Positions 1-9,530 of a stretch of 64,000 bases of DNA are shown in pieces. The stretch lies in assembly GCA_041394885.1 (NCBI GenBank), contig JAWKHI010000004.1:186001-250000 (forward strand), written 5' to 3'. The stretch is from DSOI01 sp041394885 (GTDB lineage: Bacteria > Acidobacteriota > Terriglobia > Bryobacterales > Bryobacteraceae). The notes under the pieces were generated by a model. It had not been told where the DNA came from and searched no databases. It saw only the letters and a list, made by a program, of their open reading frames with translations. Both the position numbers and the translations under genes were made by a program. The stretch's first letter is position 1. The number at the start of each line of letters is the position of its first letter.

Positions 1-269
1 TAAGCCCGGTTCACGATCGTCGGCGTTCGCCGCGTGCCCTTGATGGACCGCAGCCCCACCGCCACCGGATGCTCATCGGTGTAGGCCCTCGCCGGGTCAT
101 GACACGTCGCGCACGATACCGTTCCATCCCGCGACAATGCCTTCTCGAAAAACAACCGCTTCCCCAGCGCCGCCCGCTCCTTGTTTAGCCGGTTCCCCTC
201 CGGCGCCGGCAGATACGCGTCCAGCCCCAGTGGGACGGTCAACTGCAGCGCCGCCAGAACCACGATCAT
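1..269 (-). CDS. Cytochrome c peroxidase / MauG-family protein, N-terminal part (runs off the left edge)
   Basis: Reading the minus strand from ATG at 269 gives about 89 residues with a hydrophobic start (MIVVLAALQLTVPLG) and then the block LGKRLFFEKALSRDG followed by VSCATCHDPARAYTD. That arrangement, with a CxxCH heme motif shortly after GxxLFFdxxLS, is typical of di-heme cytochrome c peroxidases of the CCP/MauG family, which act in the periplasm. The ATG overlaps the TGA of the upstream propeller gene (ATGA), so the two are probably translationally coupled. The second heme and the C-terminus lie outside the window, so peroxidase and MauG-like functions cannot be told apart. Confidence 0.8.
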   Translation of the reverse strand, partial: MIVVLAALQLTVPLGLDAYLPAPEGNRLNKERAALGKRLFFEKALSRDGTVSCATCHDPARAYTDEHPVAVGLRSIKGTRRTPTIVNRA

Positions 270-1885
270 CGCAGGCTCACCGCCCAAACATCGGTCGCCG
301 GACGCCCCGCCGCGAAAAGTATCGTCGTCCCGTCCGGGCTCAGGCTCACACTGTCGATCGCCGTCGCCGCCCGTGCGATGCGCCGCCGCGGCTCGCCGTC
401 GAGCGGCTGCAGCCACATCTCGGCTTCCTGCACCACTACCAACGCCGTCCCATCCGGAGTGTACTCCATCGCGCGCACCGGCTTGTCCACGGCGATCCGC
501 GCGCTCCCCGCCACGATCGCCTCTCCGTCGCAATACGCAACCCGCTTTCCATCGCGCGTCACCGCCATCGCTTCCACATCCCGCGACGCCCGGGCTACGA
601 TTTCCCCGCCCCGGTGAATTTCACGCCCCTTCGCCACGTAGTCCCCCGCCGCCGCATACCCCGTGTACGGCGCCTTCGCATCCCGCACCACGGCTCTCGC
701 TTCTCCGTCCCCGGCCAAATCCAGCCGGAACACCCCGCCCCGGCCCTTCCCGTCGCTCCCGCTCGCCAGGATCGCCTTCCCGTCCGCGGTCCACGTCAGG
801 CTCTCGATGTGCGCCAGGCGCGGCGTAAGCGTCCGCACTCGGGCATTCTCGCCCTCGTAGACCGCCACGTACCGCGATTCGGTCCCGAAGTTCTCCGACG
901 TCCGCCGGCCCAGCCACGCCATCCGCGTCCCATCGGGAGACCATGCCGCCGCCGATCCCTCTCCCAACTGCTCCGGGCCCGTTGTCAGCTTTCCCGCCTG
1001 CAAATCGATCCCCGCGCGGTACACGTGAATCCCGCCCGTCCGCGTCGCATAGAGCAGCCGGTTCTCGCCGCTCAGCCCCAGCACGAGAAACCGCCCCAGT
1101 CCGCCATGCACCATCTCCGTCGTGCCGTCCTTCACCAGCGCGCTCCACAACCGCGGTGCCCGGCCTTTGTCTCCATACTCCCGGTCGCTGGAAAAGTACA
1201 CCCGCTTTCCGTCCTCGGAAAACACCGGAAACTGATCGTCCGCCGGCGACTCCACCAACCGCCGCTCCCGCCCACCATCTACGTCCAGCAGAAACACGTC
1301 CCGTTGCGACACTCCGTCCGACGCGAAATTGTCGTACACGATCGTCTTGCCGTCAGGCGAAAAATCCATGCGCTTCGGATACACCCAATTCAGCGACTTC
1401 AATACTCGCGCCGATCCATCCTCGGTCGAAATCAGCGAGATTTGGCTCACGTTGTCCTTCCGAAACAAAAGCGTTAGAATCTGTTTCGAATCCGATGAAA
1501 ACGCACATGGTTGCACGAACCCGGCCTCTTCGTTCCTGTACAGCGTTCGCGGCGCGCCGCCCTCGGTCGCCACTACTCGCAGCTCGTAAAACCGGTCCCG
1601 GTTGAACCACGCGTACGCGGCCTGCTTGCCGTCGCCCGATAGCACCGAGAAGTACGCGAACTCCCCATCCGCGCTCGGTTCGGTCAGCCGTCGTTCGGAC
1701 CCCGTCGCCAGGTCCCGCAGCAACAATGCGCCGGTGCCCGGCTCGATGCCCGTCAGATAACGTCCATCGCGCGACGGCCCACCCAAATGCGACGCTCCCG
1801 GGCCGCTCCACACACCTCGCCCGTCCGATCCCGCCAGCAGGATCGCTGCCACGCCCATCGCGAAATTGGCAAGCCGAACCCTCAC
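266..1885 (-). CDS. Secreted TolB/PD40-type beta-propeller protein
   Basis: A protein of about 539 residues made of repeated PD40-like blades: SPDGKTIVYD, SEDGKRVYFSSDRE, SPDGTRMAW, TADGKAILASGSDG and SPDGTTILFAAG. Such WD40-like propellers are usually periplasmic binding or scaffold domains; no enzyme domain is visible. I place the start at GTG 1885 because it gives a basic n-region (MRVRLAN) and a hydrophobic stretch (FAMGVAAILLAG) resembling a signal peptide. ATG 1858 is an alternative; the longer frame to 2050 would run through the divergent cytochrome gene. The stop overlaps the start of the peroxidase gene, suggesting one operon. Confidence 0.8.
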   Translation of the reverse strand: MRVRLANFAMGVAAILLAGSDGRGVWSGPGASHLGGPSRDGRYLTGIEPGTGALLLRDLATGSERRLTEPSADGEFAYFSVLSGDGKQAAYAWFNRDRFYELRVVATEGGAPRTLYRNEEAGFVQPCAFSSDSKQILTLLFRKDNVSQISLISTEDGSARVLKSLNWVYPKRMDFSPDGKTIVYDNFASDGVSQRDVFLLDVDGGRERRLVESPADDQFPVFSEDGKRVYFSSDREYGDKGRAPRLWSALVKDGTTEMVHGGLGRFLVLGLSGENRLLYATRTGGIHVYRAGIDLQAGKLTTGPEQLGEGSAAAWSPDGTRMAWLGRRTSENFGTESRYVAVYEGENARVRTLTPRLAHIESLTWTADGKAILASGSDGKGRGGVFRLDLAGDGEARAVVRDAKAPYTGYAAAGDYVAKGREIHRGGEIVARASRDVEAMAVTRDGKRVAYCDGEAIVAGSARIAVDKPVRAMEYTPDGTALVVVQEAEMWLQPLDGEPRRRIARAATAIDSVSLSPDGTTILFAAGRPATDVWAVSLR

Positions 1886-1904
1886 GCAAGGTAGTATAAC
1901 CGTA

Positions 1905-2846
1905 GTGGCCACTCGCGGTCTCATCCTCGCGCTTCTGTTCGCATTTTCCATTCCCGCCCAGGATGCCACCACCGTCGACCCGGACCCATACGCCGGTTCC
2001 GCCTCCTGCGCCCCCTGCCACCCCGCCGAATATAAGTCCCAATCAGCCACCGGTCATGCCGGATCGCTCGCCAAGGCCGCCGAGCACCGCCTCGCGGACC
2101 AGTTCCGCCCACTTATCGCCAATCGCGTTCCTACCCCGGAATGGGCCTTCGGGGGCGGCATCCAGGCCGTTACTTTCGTCAGCCGGCTCGACGATGCCTC
2201 CTACCTCGAGCACAAACTCAGCTACTACCGCTCCACCGGCAAGCTAGCCTCCACGCCCGGCCACGACGACACTCCCGAGCCCGGCGTACGCTATCCTCTG
2301 TTCGGCCCCTCGGGAGCAATCCTACGCTGCTTCCTGTGCCACTCCACCGGTAACCCTTCGGTGACCGGCGGTGTGATCGCACCCGCGGAGTTGGGAGTCC
2401 GCTGCGAAACCTGCCACGGACCGGGCAAGTCCCACGCCGCCAAACCCACCCTCGATAACATCGTCCGGCCGGCCGCCTTCACCCCCCTCGCGCCTCAACC
2501 AGCCTGCGGAAGCTGTCGCAAACCCGCCGGCGACGACACGGACTTCCGCAATTCATGGAATGCTCGACATCAACCCTCTACCTGGCTCAAAGTAAATGCT
2601 TTATTGAAAGCGGCCGACTCTCCTGTACCACTTGCCACCCCCCGCACGGCGGACCCACGAAATCCCCTTGTTCCGAATGTCACCAGGCCACCACGCACCC
2701 GCCCGGCATTCGCGCCAGCGCAGCCAGATCCCGCTGCGAAAGCTGTCACATGCCCATCGTACGGCCTAAGCCGAACCGGCTTCGCCAACCACTGGATCGG
2801 CATCTATCCGCGCGGCGAAACCCTGGTACCCACCATCCGCCCCTAG
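1905..2846 (+). pseudogene. Multiheme c-type cytochrome, broken by two compensating frameshifts
   Basis: GTG 1905 starts a signal peptide (ATRGLILALLFAFSIPAQ) and a chain of heme sites: CAPCH, CFLCH and CETCH, then CGSCR with the histidine lost. After ARHQP the frame breaks: one base is missing near 2574-2576, and the sequence continues in another frame with LYLAQSKCF, CTTCHPPHGG, CSECH and CESCHMPIVRPKPN. An extra base near 2776-2777 restores the first frame, which ends GFANHWIGIYPRGETLVP. The homologous frame is therefore interrupted for about 200 bases. The family is multiheme periplasmic electron carriers. Either a recent pseudogene or two sequence errors; the intact motifs favour errors. 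Confidence 0.75.
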
Positions 2847-2883
2847 CTATATATAACTAAGCTAGCCCGCTCGCCCAGTCTCC

Positions 2884-3804
2884 CTATTTCCGCAGTTCCA
2901 ACGCCGACGCTCGTATCTCCGCCGCCGCCCGCTCGTCACCCAGCCGTTCATAAATCGCGATCGCCCGGGCATACATGCCGCGTGCCGGAGCCGCCCTCCC
3001 GGTCGCCGCCAGCAGATCCCCCAGATTCCCCAGGCATACCGCCACCCGCGCATGCCATGGGCCCAGATTGCCCTCCAGAATCCCCAACGCGCGGCGCAAC
3101 AACTTCTCCGCCTCCACGAGATTTCCTTGGGCTCCAGTCACTCCGGCCAGATTGTTTAAGGTAATCGCTGTCTCCGGATGCGTTGGCCCCAGCGCCTTCT
3201 CCTGCACCGCGAGCGCCCGGCGATACAGCACCGCAGCTTGCCGGAATTGGTCCCGCTGCTCCATCGCGAACCCAAGGTCCACCCATGCCGCTGCCAGTTC
3301 GGGATCGTTGGCCACCAAGACCTTCGCCGCCAAATCCGCCGCAGCCCGGTACCGCGCCATCGCGTCCCCACCATCGCCCCGCGCGGCCGCCAGTTCGCCC
3401 GTCTTTCTATATAGGCTCACCAACTCTCGCGATGGCCGGCTTTGTTTCTTCCGGATCTCGATCGCCCGATCCAGCAAACCCAGCCGCTCACGGCTGGGAG
3501 AGACTTCCGCCAACCTGGACAACACATCCGCCACCAACAAAGGATCTCCACTCTCACTCCCGGCAATCGCCAGCGCGCGCTCGAAATACCCCCGCGCCAT
3601 CTCCGGACGGCTCGTCGATTCCGCAAAACGGCCCGCCTCCACCAGGGCTTCGGCCATCCGGAGGCTCGCCGGGCCCGTTTTTTCTGCAACTTCCCTCAAA
3701 TGAATTTCGTAGAGCGGGAGCAATCGCACAGGGTCGCCCGCCTCCACCGCTCCTTGCAGTACCAGCGGCAACATATGGAAACAAAACAAGATCCGCATCG
3801 GCAT
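2884..3804 (-). CDS. TPR-repeat protein with signal peptide
   Basis: 306 residues starting with a hydrophobic leader (MRILFCFHMLPLVLQ; ATG 3804, or ATG 3798 two codons later). The rest is helical tetratricopeptide repeats. The clearest are kinesin-light-chain-like units around residues 165-250, for example AVLYRRALAVQEKALGPTHPETAITLNNLA, here split as AVLYRRALAVQEKALG and THPETAITLNNLA, followed by AEKLLRRALGILEGNLG. TPR domains mediate protein-protein contacts; no catalytic domain is attached. The partner is not apparent from neighbours: the gene is convergent with the multiheme cytochrome and upstream of an unrelated zinc-ribbon gene. Confidence 0.75.
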   Translation of the reverse strand: MPMRILFCFHMLPLVLQGAVEAGDPVRLLPLYEIHLREVAEKTGPASLRMAEALVEAGRFAESTSRPEMARGYFERALAIAGSESGDPLLVADVLSRLAEVSPSRERLGLLDRAIEIRKKQSRPSRELVSLYRKTGELAAARGDGGDAMARYRAAADLAAKVLVANDPELAAAWVDLGFAMEQRDQFRQAAVLYRRALAVQEKALGPTHPETAITLNNLAGVTGAQGNLVEAEKLLRRALGILEGNLGPWHARVAVCLGNLGDLLAATGRAAPARGMYARAIAIYERLGDERAAAEIRASALELRK

Positions 3805-3941
3805 TGCGTTTATTCCTTCCCAGTGTACCCGACTTTGGGATAGAGCTATGAACCGGTAGGTGCAGTACCACCACTACAGAAATACTCTTTTCCCCCCGAT
3901 ATGGGAGTGATACGATGAGTCACTACTGATTGAGGCGCCTG

Positions 3942-4208
3942 ATGATCTTATTGCTGCTGCAGAAAAAGGATGAGACCCCGGAACGGCATTCCCGTGCCGG
4001 GCACCAGCAAGCGATCTGCCCCAACTGTGGATCGAAAGCGCTCGCTGCCAGCGTGTCGGACCATCGCTGGCTCGATGCCATTTTGCTCTTCGGCGGAGTC
4101 GCTAGCTATCAGTGCCGCGTCTGTAACAGGCACTTCCGCAGCCAAGGTGATTTCGAGGTGCGCCTGGCCGCCAACGGTCTGTCTGTTCGCGCTCGTCCAT
4201 CCCCTTGA
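3942..4208 (+). CDS. Small zinc-ribbon protein
   Basis: About 88 residues with two CxxC knuckles, CPNCGSKALAASVSD and YQCRVCNRHFRSQG, separated by a hydrophobic segment (LDAILLFGGVASY). This spacing, with an arginine-rich end to the second knuckle, is common in small hypothetical zinc-ribbon proteins. ATG 3942 is preferred over the in-frame TTG at 3930. No partner or pathway can be named. It is preceded by about 130 bases without a gene. Confidence 0.6.
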   Translation: MILLLLQKKDETPERHSRAGHQQAICPNCGSKALAASVSDHRWLDAILLFGGVASYQCRVCNRHFRSQGDFEVRLAANGLSVRARPSP

Positions 4209-4255
4209 TCCAACTTTCTGCGAGAACCTCGTTCCCGGCCACGCACTAGTTGGTC

Positions 4256-5101
4256 ATGCAGATTCGTGTCCGGATCCGGTTCAAGTCGGTGCAGCGAACC
4301 GTCGTTTCCTCGCCAGGCGCGTCCCCTCACAGTAGCGACCCCGGTTGGTCTGTCTTTGAAAGAGCATGCCGCCGCTCCGAGTTCTACGCCCGCGCCTCGA
4401 GCAACAACGACTGCATACGGCAGCGCCTCCCCGTCGACCTCGACTTCTATTTCCGCCACCATCGACAGTTCCACAACCCGGCCGCCGCTCCCGCAAGGCC
4501 CCTTCCCCTCCACGCGCCTTGGCCCGCCTCCTCCCGTACCGTAGCCGCCTCTTCCTGGTTCGCCGTGGAAGGCGCCCTCAATCTCAAATCGCCCACCTGC
4601 GCCCAACTATCGGAATTCGCCCCCGAAGCCCTCGCGGGCCCGCCCGCCGCGCTCGCCGCCATCGCCCGCGCCATCCGGCAGAACCGCCTGAAGCTGCCCG
4701 CCCTGCGCTACGGCGCCGTCGTCTTTGAAAGTCTCACCGGGCCCCTTCTCGAACCCGCCCTCGGCCGTGAACTCTGGGACACCTTCCAGGCCCCCGTCAT
4801 CCGTCAGGTTCGTGGCTTTCAGGGTGAGCTCCTCGCCATCGAATGCGAAGGCCGCCAGGGCTTCCACACGGACCCCGCCGCCGGCTACTGGGAGGTAGAG
4901 CGCTCCAGCCGGAACCGGCTCCTGGTCACCAGCTTTCTCAATCTCCTCTATCCGGTGGCCCGCCTCCGCACCCGCCTCGCCGGCGAACTCGATTGGTCCG
5001 TCTGCTCCTGCGGCCAATCGCACCCGCTCATCCGCAACCTCCGCTCCTGGGAAGCCTCCTCCGCGCGCCCCCGTCAACTCGCCCTCGCCGCGGCCAGTTA
5101 A
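4256..5101 (+). CDS. Uncharacterised protein with weak resemblance to PaaK-type adenylate-forming enzymes
   Basis: About 281 residues. Codon third positions are strongly G/C in this frame from about 4375 onward, supporting real coding; the first 40 residues look less protein-like and the true start may lie further in. The middle has RYGAVVFESLTGPLL, FQAPVIRQVRGFQGELLAIECE and GFHTDPAAGYWEVE, and the end has CSCGQSHPLI. This succession loosely recalls the C-terminal half of phenylacetate-CoA-ligase-like proteins (acidic-residue strand, then a CxCG knuckle), but no P-loop of that superfamily is present. Function is unassigned. Confidence 0.55.
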   Translation: MQIRVRIRFKSVQRTVVSSPGASPHSSDPGWSVFERACRRSEFYARASSNNDCIRQRLPVDLDFYFRHHRQFHNPAAAPARPLPLHAPWPASSRTVAASSWFAVEGALNLKSPTCAQLSEFAPEALAGPPAALAAIARAIRQNRLKLPALRYGAVVFESLTGPLLEPALGRELWDTFQAPVIRQVRGFQGELLAIECEGRQGFHTDPAAGYWEVERSSRNRLLVTSFLNLLYPVARLRTRLAGELDWSVCSCGQSHPLIRNLRSWEASSARPRQLALAAAS

Positions 5102-5149
5102 GTCCGGCCGCGCCACGCGCACCCGCACTTCGCGCTAGAATGGCGTACC

Positions 5150-5335
5150 GTGCCTGACTTCAAACAACTGGCCGCCGCGTGGGCCCCCGACATCCCCGCC
5201 GCGGCTCTCGACAAAATCGAACCATCCCTCCAAGCCCTGGAAGCCGCTTTCCGCCCACTCACCGCGCACGTACCCCTCGACGCCGAACCCGCCTACGTCC
5301 TAAAAATCGAGCCCGAGCCGGAGCCCGGAGCATGA
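5150..5335 (+). CDS. Small GatC/AtzG-like amidase partner
   Basis: 61 residues from GTG 5150: an N-terminal amphipathic helix (FKQLAAAWAPDIPAAALDKI), a second helix (SLQALEAAFRPLTAHV) and an acidic, proline-rich tail. Size, helix pattern and position immediately before a GatA-type amidase match AtzG-like (DUF4089) proteins, which wrap around the AtzE-type amidase as GatC does around GatA. The stop overlaps the amidase ATG by four bases (ATGA), implying coupled translation and stoichiometric production. The assignment rests on context and size more than on conserved residues. Confidence 0.6.
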   Translation: MPDFKQLAAAWAPDIPAAALDKIEPSLQALEAAFRPLTAHVPLDAEPAYVLKIEPEPEPGA

Positions 5336-6690
5336 CCATCGTCGAAGCCGCCGCTCTTCAGCAGCAAGGCAAAATCTCCTCCGCCGAACTCACCCAATCC
5401 GCGCTGCAAGCCGTCGCCGCCCGCAATATTCGGCTGAACGCCTTCATCACCGTGCTCGAGGAGCAAGCTCTCAACCAGGCGCGCCGCCTCGATGCCGAAC
5501 GCGCCCAGGGCACCGTCCGCGGCCCCCTCCACGGTATCCCCGTCGCGCTCAAGGACGTCTTCTGCACACGCCGCGTGCGCACCACCGTCGGATCCAGGAT
5601 CTGGGCCGATCACGTTCCCAACTACAACTCCGCCGTGGCGGACCGTCTCGAAGCCGCCGGCGCCGTCCTCATCGGCAAAACCGGCATGCACGAGCTCGCC
5701 TACGGGGTCACCTCCAACAATCCCCACTTCGGCCCCGTGCGCAATCCCTGGAACGAGGATTGCATCCCTGGCGGATCCAGCGGCGGTTCCGGCGCCTCCG
5801 TCGCCACCGGTATGTCCCTCATGGCCATGGGGAGCGACACCGGTGGATCCATTCGCATTCCCGCCGCCTATTGCGGAACCGTCGGCATCAAGCCCACCAC
5901 GGGACGCGTCTCCCGCTACGGCGTCATGCCGCTCGATTTCACGCTCGACCATATGGGCCCGCTCACCGCCTCGGTCGCCGACGCCGCCTTGTCGCTCCAG
6001 GTCCTCGCCGGACACGATCCACGCGACGATTCCTCCAGCCGCGAACCCGTCGACGAATATCTCCCCCAACCCGGCGCTTCCATTCGAATGCTCCGCATCG
6101 GACTCCCAGAGAATTTCTACTTCGATCGCGTACAGCCTTCCATCGCGCGAGCCGTACGCCGCCTCGCGCAGCTCGCCGAATCCGAAGGCGCCATCGTCAA
6201 GCCCGTGCGAGTCCCGGACATGGCAGCCATCAATACCGTAGGCCGCGTCATCCTGTTCGCCGAAGCTTCGGCCACCATGATGCCCTATCTCAAAGACCGC
6301 TCTTTGTTCGGCGCCGACGTCCTCGCCCTCCTCGACCAGGGACGCCTCATCGCAGCCACGGACTACGTGCAAGCGCAGCGCCTTCGCCGCGTCTTCCAGC
6401 GCGAGTTCGCTCAGCTCTGGAGCGAGATCGACATCCTGCTCACTCCCACCGCCCCCAACACCGCTCCGCCCATCGGATCCGCCGAAGTCGAGCTAGGCGG
6501 CGAACAGGAAGACGTCCGCCTCGCCGCAACACGGCTGGTCCGCGGCATCAACGTCCTCGGTCTTCCCGCTCTCGCCATGCCCTGCGGTCGCGACGCAGCC
6601 GGTATGCCCATGAGCGCCCAGCTGATCGGCAAGCCATTCGCCGAAGCCACCCTGTTTCGCGCCGGCGCCGTCTTCGAGACCTTCGTCTAG
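5332..6690 (+). CDS. Amidase-signature hydrolase, GatA/AtzE-like
   Basis: 452 residues from ATG 5332. All amidase-signature elements are visible: catalytic lysine in PVALKDVF (about K74), cis-serine in IPGGSSGGSGAS (about S149) and the nucleophile serine in GSDTGGSIRIPAAYCG (about S173). The family hydrolyses amide bonds by the Ser-cisSer-Lys triad. Closeness to GatA, together with the preceding small GatC-like gene, suggests an AtzE/AtzG-like pair. No gatB is next to it, so a role in tRNA amidation is less likely than small-molecule amide hydrolysis. The longer in-frame extension upstream of 5332 overlaps the partner gene and is not used. Confidence 0.88.
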   Translation: MTIVEAAALQQQGKISSAELTQSALQAVAARNIRLNAFITVLEEQALNQARRLDAERAQGTVRGPLHGIPVALKDVFCTRRVRTTVGSRIWADHVPNYNSAVADRLEAAGAVLIGKTGMHELAYGVTSNNPHFGPVRNPWNEDCIPGGSSGGSGASVATGMSLMAMGSDTGGSIRIPAAYCGTVGIKPTTGRVSRYGVMPLDFTLDHMGPLTASVADAALSLQVLAGHDPRDDSSSREPVDEYLPQPGASIRMLRIGLPENFYFDRVQPSIARAVRRLAQLAESEGAIVKPVRVPDMAAINTVGRVILFAEASATMMPYLKDRSLFGADVLALLDQGRLIAATDYVQAQRLRRVFQREFAQLWSEIDILLTPTAPNTAPPIGSAEVELGGEQEDVRLAATRLVRGINVLGLPALAMPCGRDAAGMPMSAQLIGKPFAEATLFRAGAVFETFV

Positions 6691-6714
6691 ACGCCGTGTT
6701 AACGTAGGCTGGAC

Positions 6715-8756
6715 ATGCTCTACGGGGTCACCATTTTCTTTCCGCGTTTCTCCTGTTCCAGGTGCAACCCCTCATCGCAAAGACCATCCTCGCCTGGTTC
6801 GGAGGCTCGGCCGCCGTCTGGACCACCTGCATGCTCTTCTTCCAAATCGCCCTTCTCGCCGGCTATTTCTATTCCCACGTCCTGGTGCGCAAACTCAACC
6901 CCCGCCAGCAGGCCATCGTTCACTCTACCCTCCTCGCGTTGGCGATCCTCCTGCTTCCTGTCATCCCCGGCGCCTCCTGGAAACCCTCCGGCACCGAAAA
7001 CCCGACGCTCCGGATCCTCGCTCTCCTCGCAGCCACCGTCGGACTTCCCTATCTGCTCTGCTCCACAACCGGACCCCTCGTACAAGCCTGGTACGCGCGC
7101 GAACGTTCGGGCACGCCCTACCGCCTGTTCGCACTCTCCAATCTCGGATCCATGCTCGCCCTCCTTTCCTACCCTGTGCTCGTCGAGCCGTATCTCCCCG
7201 GACGCACCCAGGCCTGGATCTGGAGTGCCGCCTTTGTCACCTTCGCCATTCTCTGCGCGATGCTCGCCTGGCGCGCCGCCGCGGCTCCCGCCCTAACCGG
7301 CACGGCCCCTCATTCGCAGGACGACCCCGGAGGCACCCTGGAGCCTCCGCCCGCCGCGGCGCGAAAACTCCTCTGGATCGCACTCGCCGCCTGCCCCTCC
7401 CTGCTCATGCTCGCCGTTACCAACCATCTCACGCAGGACGTCGCCGCCATCCCCTTCCTTTGGGTGCTTCCCTTGAGCATCTACCTGCTCAGCTTCATCC
7501 TCACCTTCGACGCCCGTGGATGGTATGTCCGCAACCTCTTCCTCGTGCTCCTCGCCCCTGCCCTCGGTGCGCTCGCCTACCTGCAGTGGAGCGAGTCCCA
7601 GGATCCCGGCATGCGCTGGACCATCGGTCTCATGGCCGCCGGCCTTTTCGTCGCCTGCATGGTCTGCCACGGCGAACTCGCCCTCCGCAAACCCGCGCCC
7701 AGCCACCTCACGTCCTTCTACCTCATGCTCTCCATCGGCGGCGCACTCGGCGGACTCTTCGTCGGAGTCGTCGCGCCCTACCTGTTCAACTCCTACTACG
7801 AAGTCGCCATCGGTATCGCCCTCTGCGGTCTGCTCGCCTGGGTAGTCGCCGTCGAAGAGCCCGGCGTCCGCTTTCAACAGTCGGCGATTTCGTTCAGCTC
7901 CATATGCCTCCTGCTCGGCGTGCTCGGCCTTTGCTTCTTCCTGGTCCGCACCATGCGCGACGCCGTGAGCGGATACATGGTGGCCGAGCGCAATTTTTAC
8001 GGCGCGCTCCGCATCCGCGAACAGGACAAAGGCCAATGGGAAGGCTACCGCTCCCTCCTCCATGGATCCATCAACCACGGTGAGCAATGGACACACCCGC
8101 AGCGCCGCCGCGAACTGCTCACCTATTACTGCGACGACTCCGGCATCGGCCGCGCCGTAAGGTCCATGCCCGCCGGTCCCCACAAAATCGGCGTCCTCGG
8201 TCTCGGCGCCGGCACCATGGCCGCCTTCGGCAAAGCCGGCGACGAAGTCCGTTTCTACGAAATCAATCCCCTGGTCCCCATCCTCGCCCGCACCCAGTTC
8301 ACTTTCGTCCCCGATTGTCCCTCCCGCAAGGAAATCGTCATGGGCGACGGCCGCCTCTCACTCGAGCGCGAACCGTCCAATCAGTTTGACCTCCTCATGA
8401 TGGACGCCTTCTCCGGCGATTCCATTCCCGTCCATCTCGTCACCCGCGAAGCCTTCGAGCAATACTATCGCCACCTCAAACCCGGCGGCCTCATCGTCAT
8501 TCACATCTCCAACAAGTACCTCGATCTCGAACCGGTCCTCGCGCGCGTCGCCGCCGAATTGAAGAAACCCGTCCGCGTTTTCGAGTCCGACGATGACGAA
8601 AGCGGCGATTGCTTCGGCACTACCTACGTCCTGTTCGCCAATCAGGAATCGCGCTTCAATCACCCCGCCCTCGCCACCGGACGCCCCATCCAGGCGCGGG
8701 ACAACGTCGCCGTCTGGACGGACGACTATTCAAACCTCTTCCGCATCCTCAAGTAA
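6715..8756 (+). CDS. Polytopic membrane protein with C-terminal spermidine-synthase-like domain (one frameshift near the start)
   Basis: The N-terminal part has about ten hydrophobic segments and the C-terminal quarter carries a SAM-binding-type fold: IGVLGLGAGTMAAFG, an acidic residue in VRFYEINP, then MGDGRLSLE and LLMMDAFSGDSIPVHL. This is the common fused membrane/spermidine-synthase-like architecture; whether it transfers aminopropyl groups is unknown. ATG 6715 reads MLYGVTI, and the conserved continuation FLSAFLLFQVQPLIAK is one frame away because the T-run at 6734-6737 is one base short. Without correction the first usable codon would be GTG 6759 or later, which would delete half of the first membrane helix. 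Confidence 0.82.
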
Positions 8757-8804
8757 CGCTCGCGACTCCTACGGCACGCCAATTGCATTATCTTTGGTGG
8801 GTCG

Positions 8805-9527
8805 ATGTCCTCAACCACAACAGCAGCCCCCGTCCTTCACCTCGAGAACATCGACAAGATCTACCCGATGGGCGAAAACCCCGTCCAGGCACTCTGCGAC
8901 GTCTCGCTCGATATCTTCCCGGGCGAGTTGATCGTCATCCTCGGCCCCTCCGGCTCCGGCAAGTCCACCCTGCTCCACATCCTCGGCGGCCTCGATGTCC
9001 CCACTCGCGGACGCGTCCAATTCTTCGATCATGACCTCACCGCCGCCAACGAACGCAGCCTCACTCTCTACCGCCGCGAACACGTCGGCTTCGTCTTCCA
9101 GTTCTACAACCTGATCGCCAGCCTCACCTCGATCGAGAACGTCGCCCTCGTCACCGATATCGCCGCCAACCCGATGGACCCCGCGCGCGCCCTCGCGCTG
9201 GTCGGCCTCGCCGACCGCATCCATCACTTCCCGGCCCAGCTATCCGGCGGCGAGCAGCAGCGCGTCGCCATTGCCCGCGCCATTGCCAAACAACCGGAAC
9301 TCCTCCTTTGCGACGAGCCCACTGGAGCGCTCGACGTCGAAACCGGACGGCGCGTGCTCGCGGCCATCGCCCGCATCCACGCCGAACTCGGCACCACCAC
9401 CGTCCTCATCACCCACAACGTCGCCATCGCAGGCATGGCTCATCGCGTCATCCGCCTCAGCGGAGGCCGCGTCTCGAGCATTACCCGCAACACCGCCGTC
9501 GTCCCGCCCGAAGAGATCGCCTGGTGA
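8805..9527 (+). CDS. ABC transporter ATPase, LolD/MacB type
   Basis: 240 residues with Walker A GPSGSGKST (residues 47-55), Q-loop FVFQFYN (near 97), signature LSGGEQQ (146-152) and Walker B LLLCDEP (167-172) followed by TGALD. These mark the MacB/LolD/FtsE class, whose ATPases drive FtsX-type permeases that move substrates or lipoproteins at the outer face of the membrane rather than pump across it. It is followed after 3 bases by the permease and then by an HlyD-type adaptor, so the three genes form one tripartite exporter operon. Substrate cannot be read from the sequence. Confidence 0.93.
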   Translation: MSSTTTAAPVLHLENIDKIYPMGENPVQALCDVSLDIFPGELIVILGPSGSGKSTLLHILGGLDVPTRGRVQFFDHDLTAANERSLTLYRREHVGFVFQFYNLIASLTSIENVALVTDIAANPMDPARALALVGLADRIHHFPAQLSGGEQQRVAIARAIAKQPELLLCDEPTGALDVETGRRVLAAIARIHAELGTTTVLITHNVAIAGMAHRVIRLSGGRVSSITRNTAVVPPEEIAW

Positions 9528-9530
9528 ACC

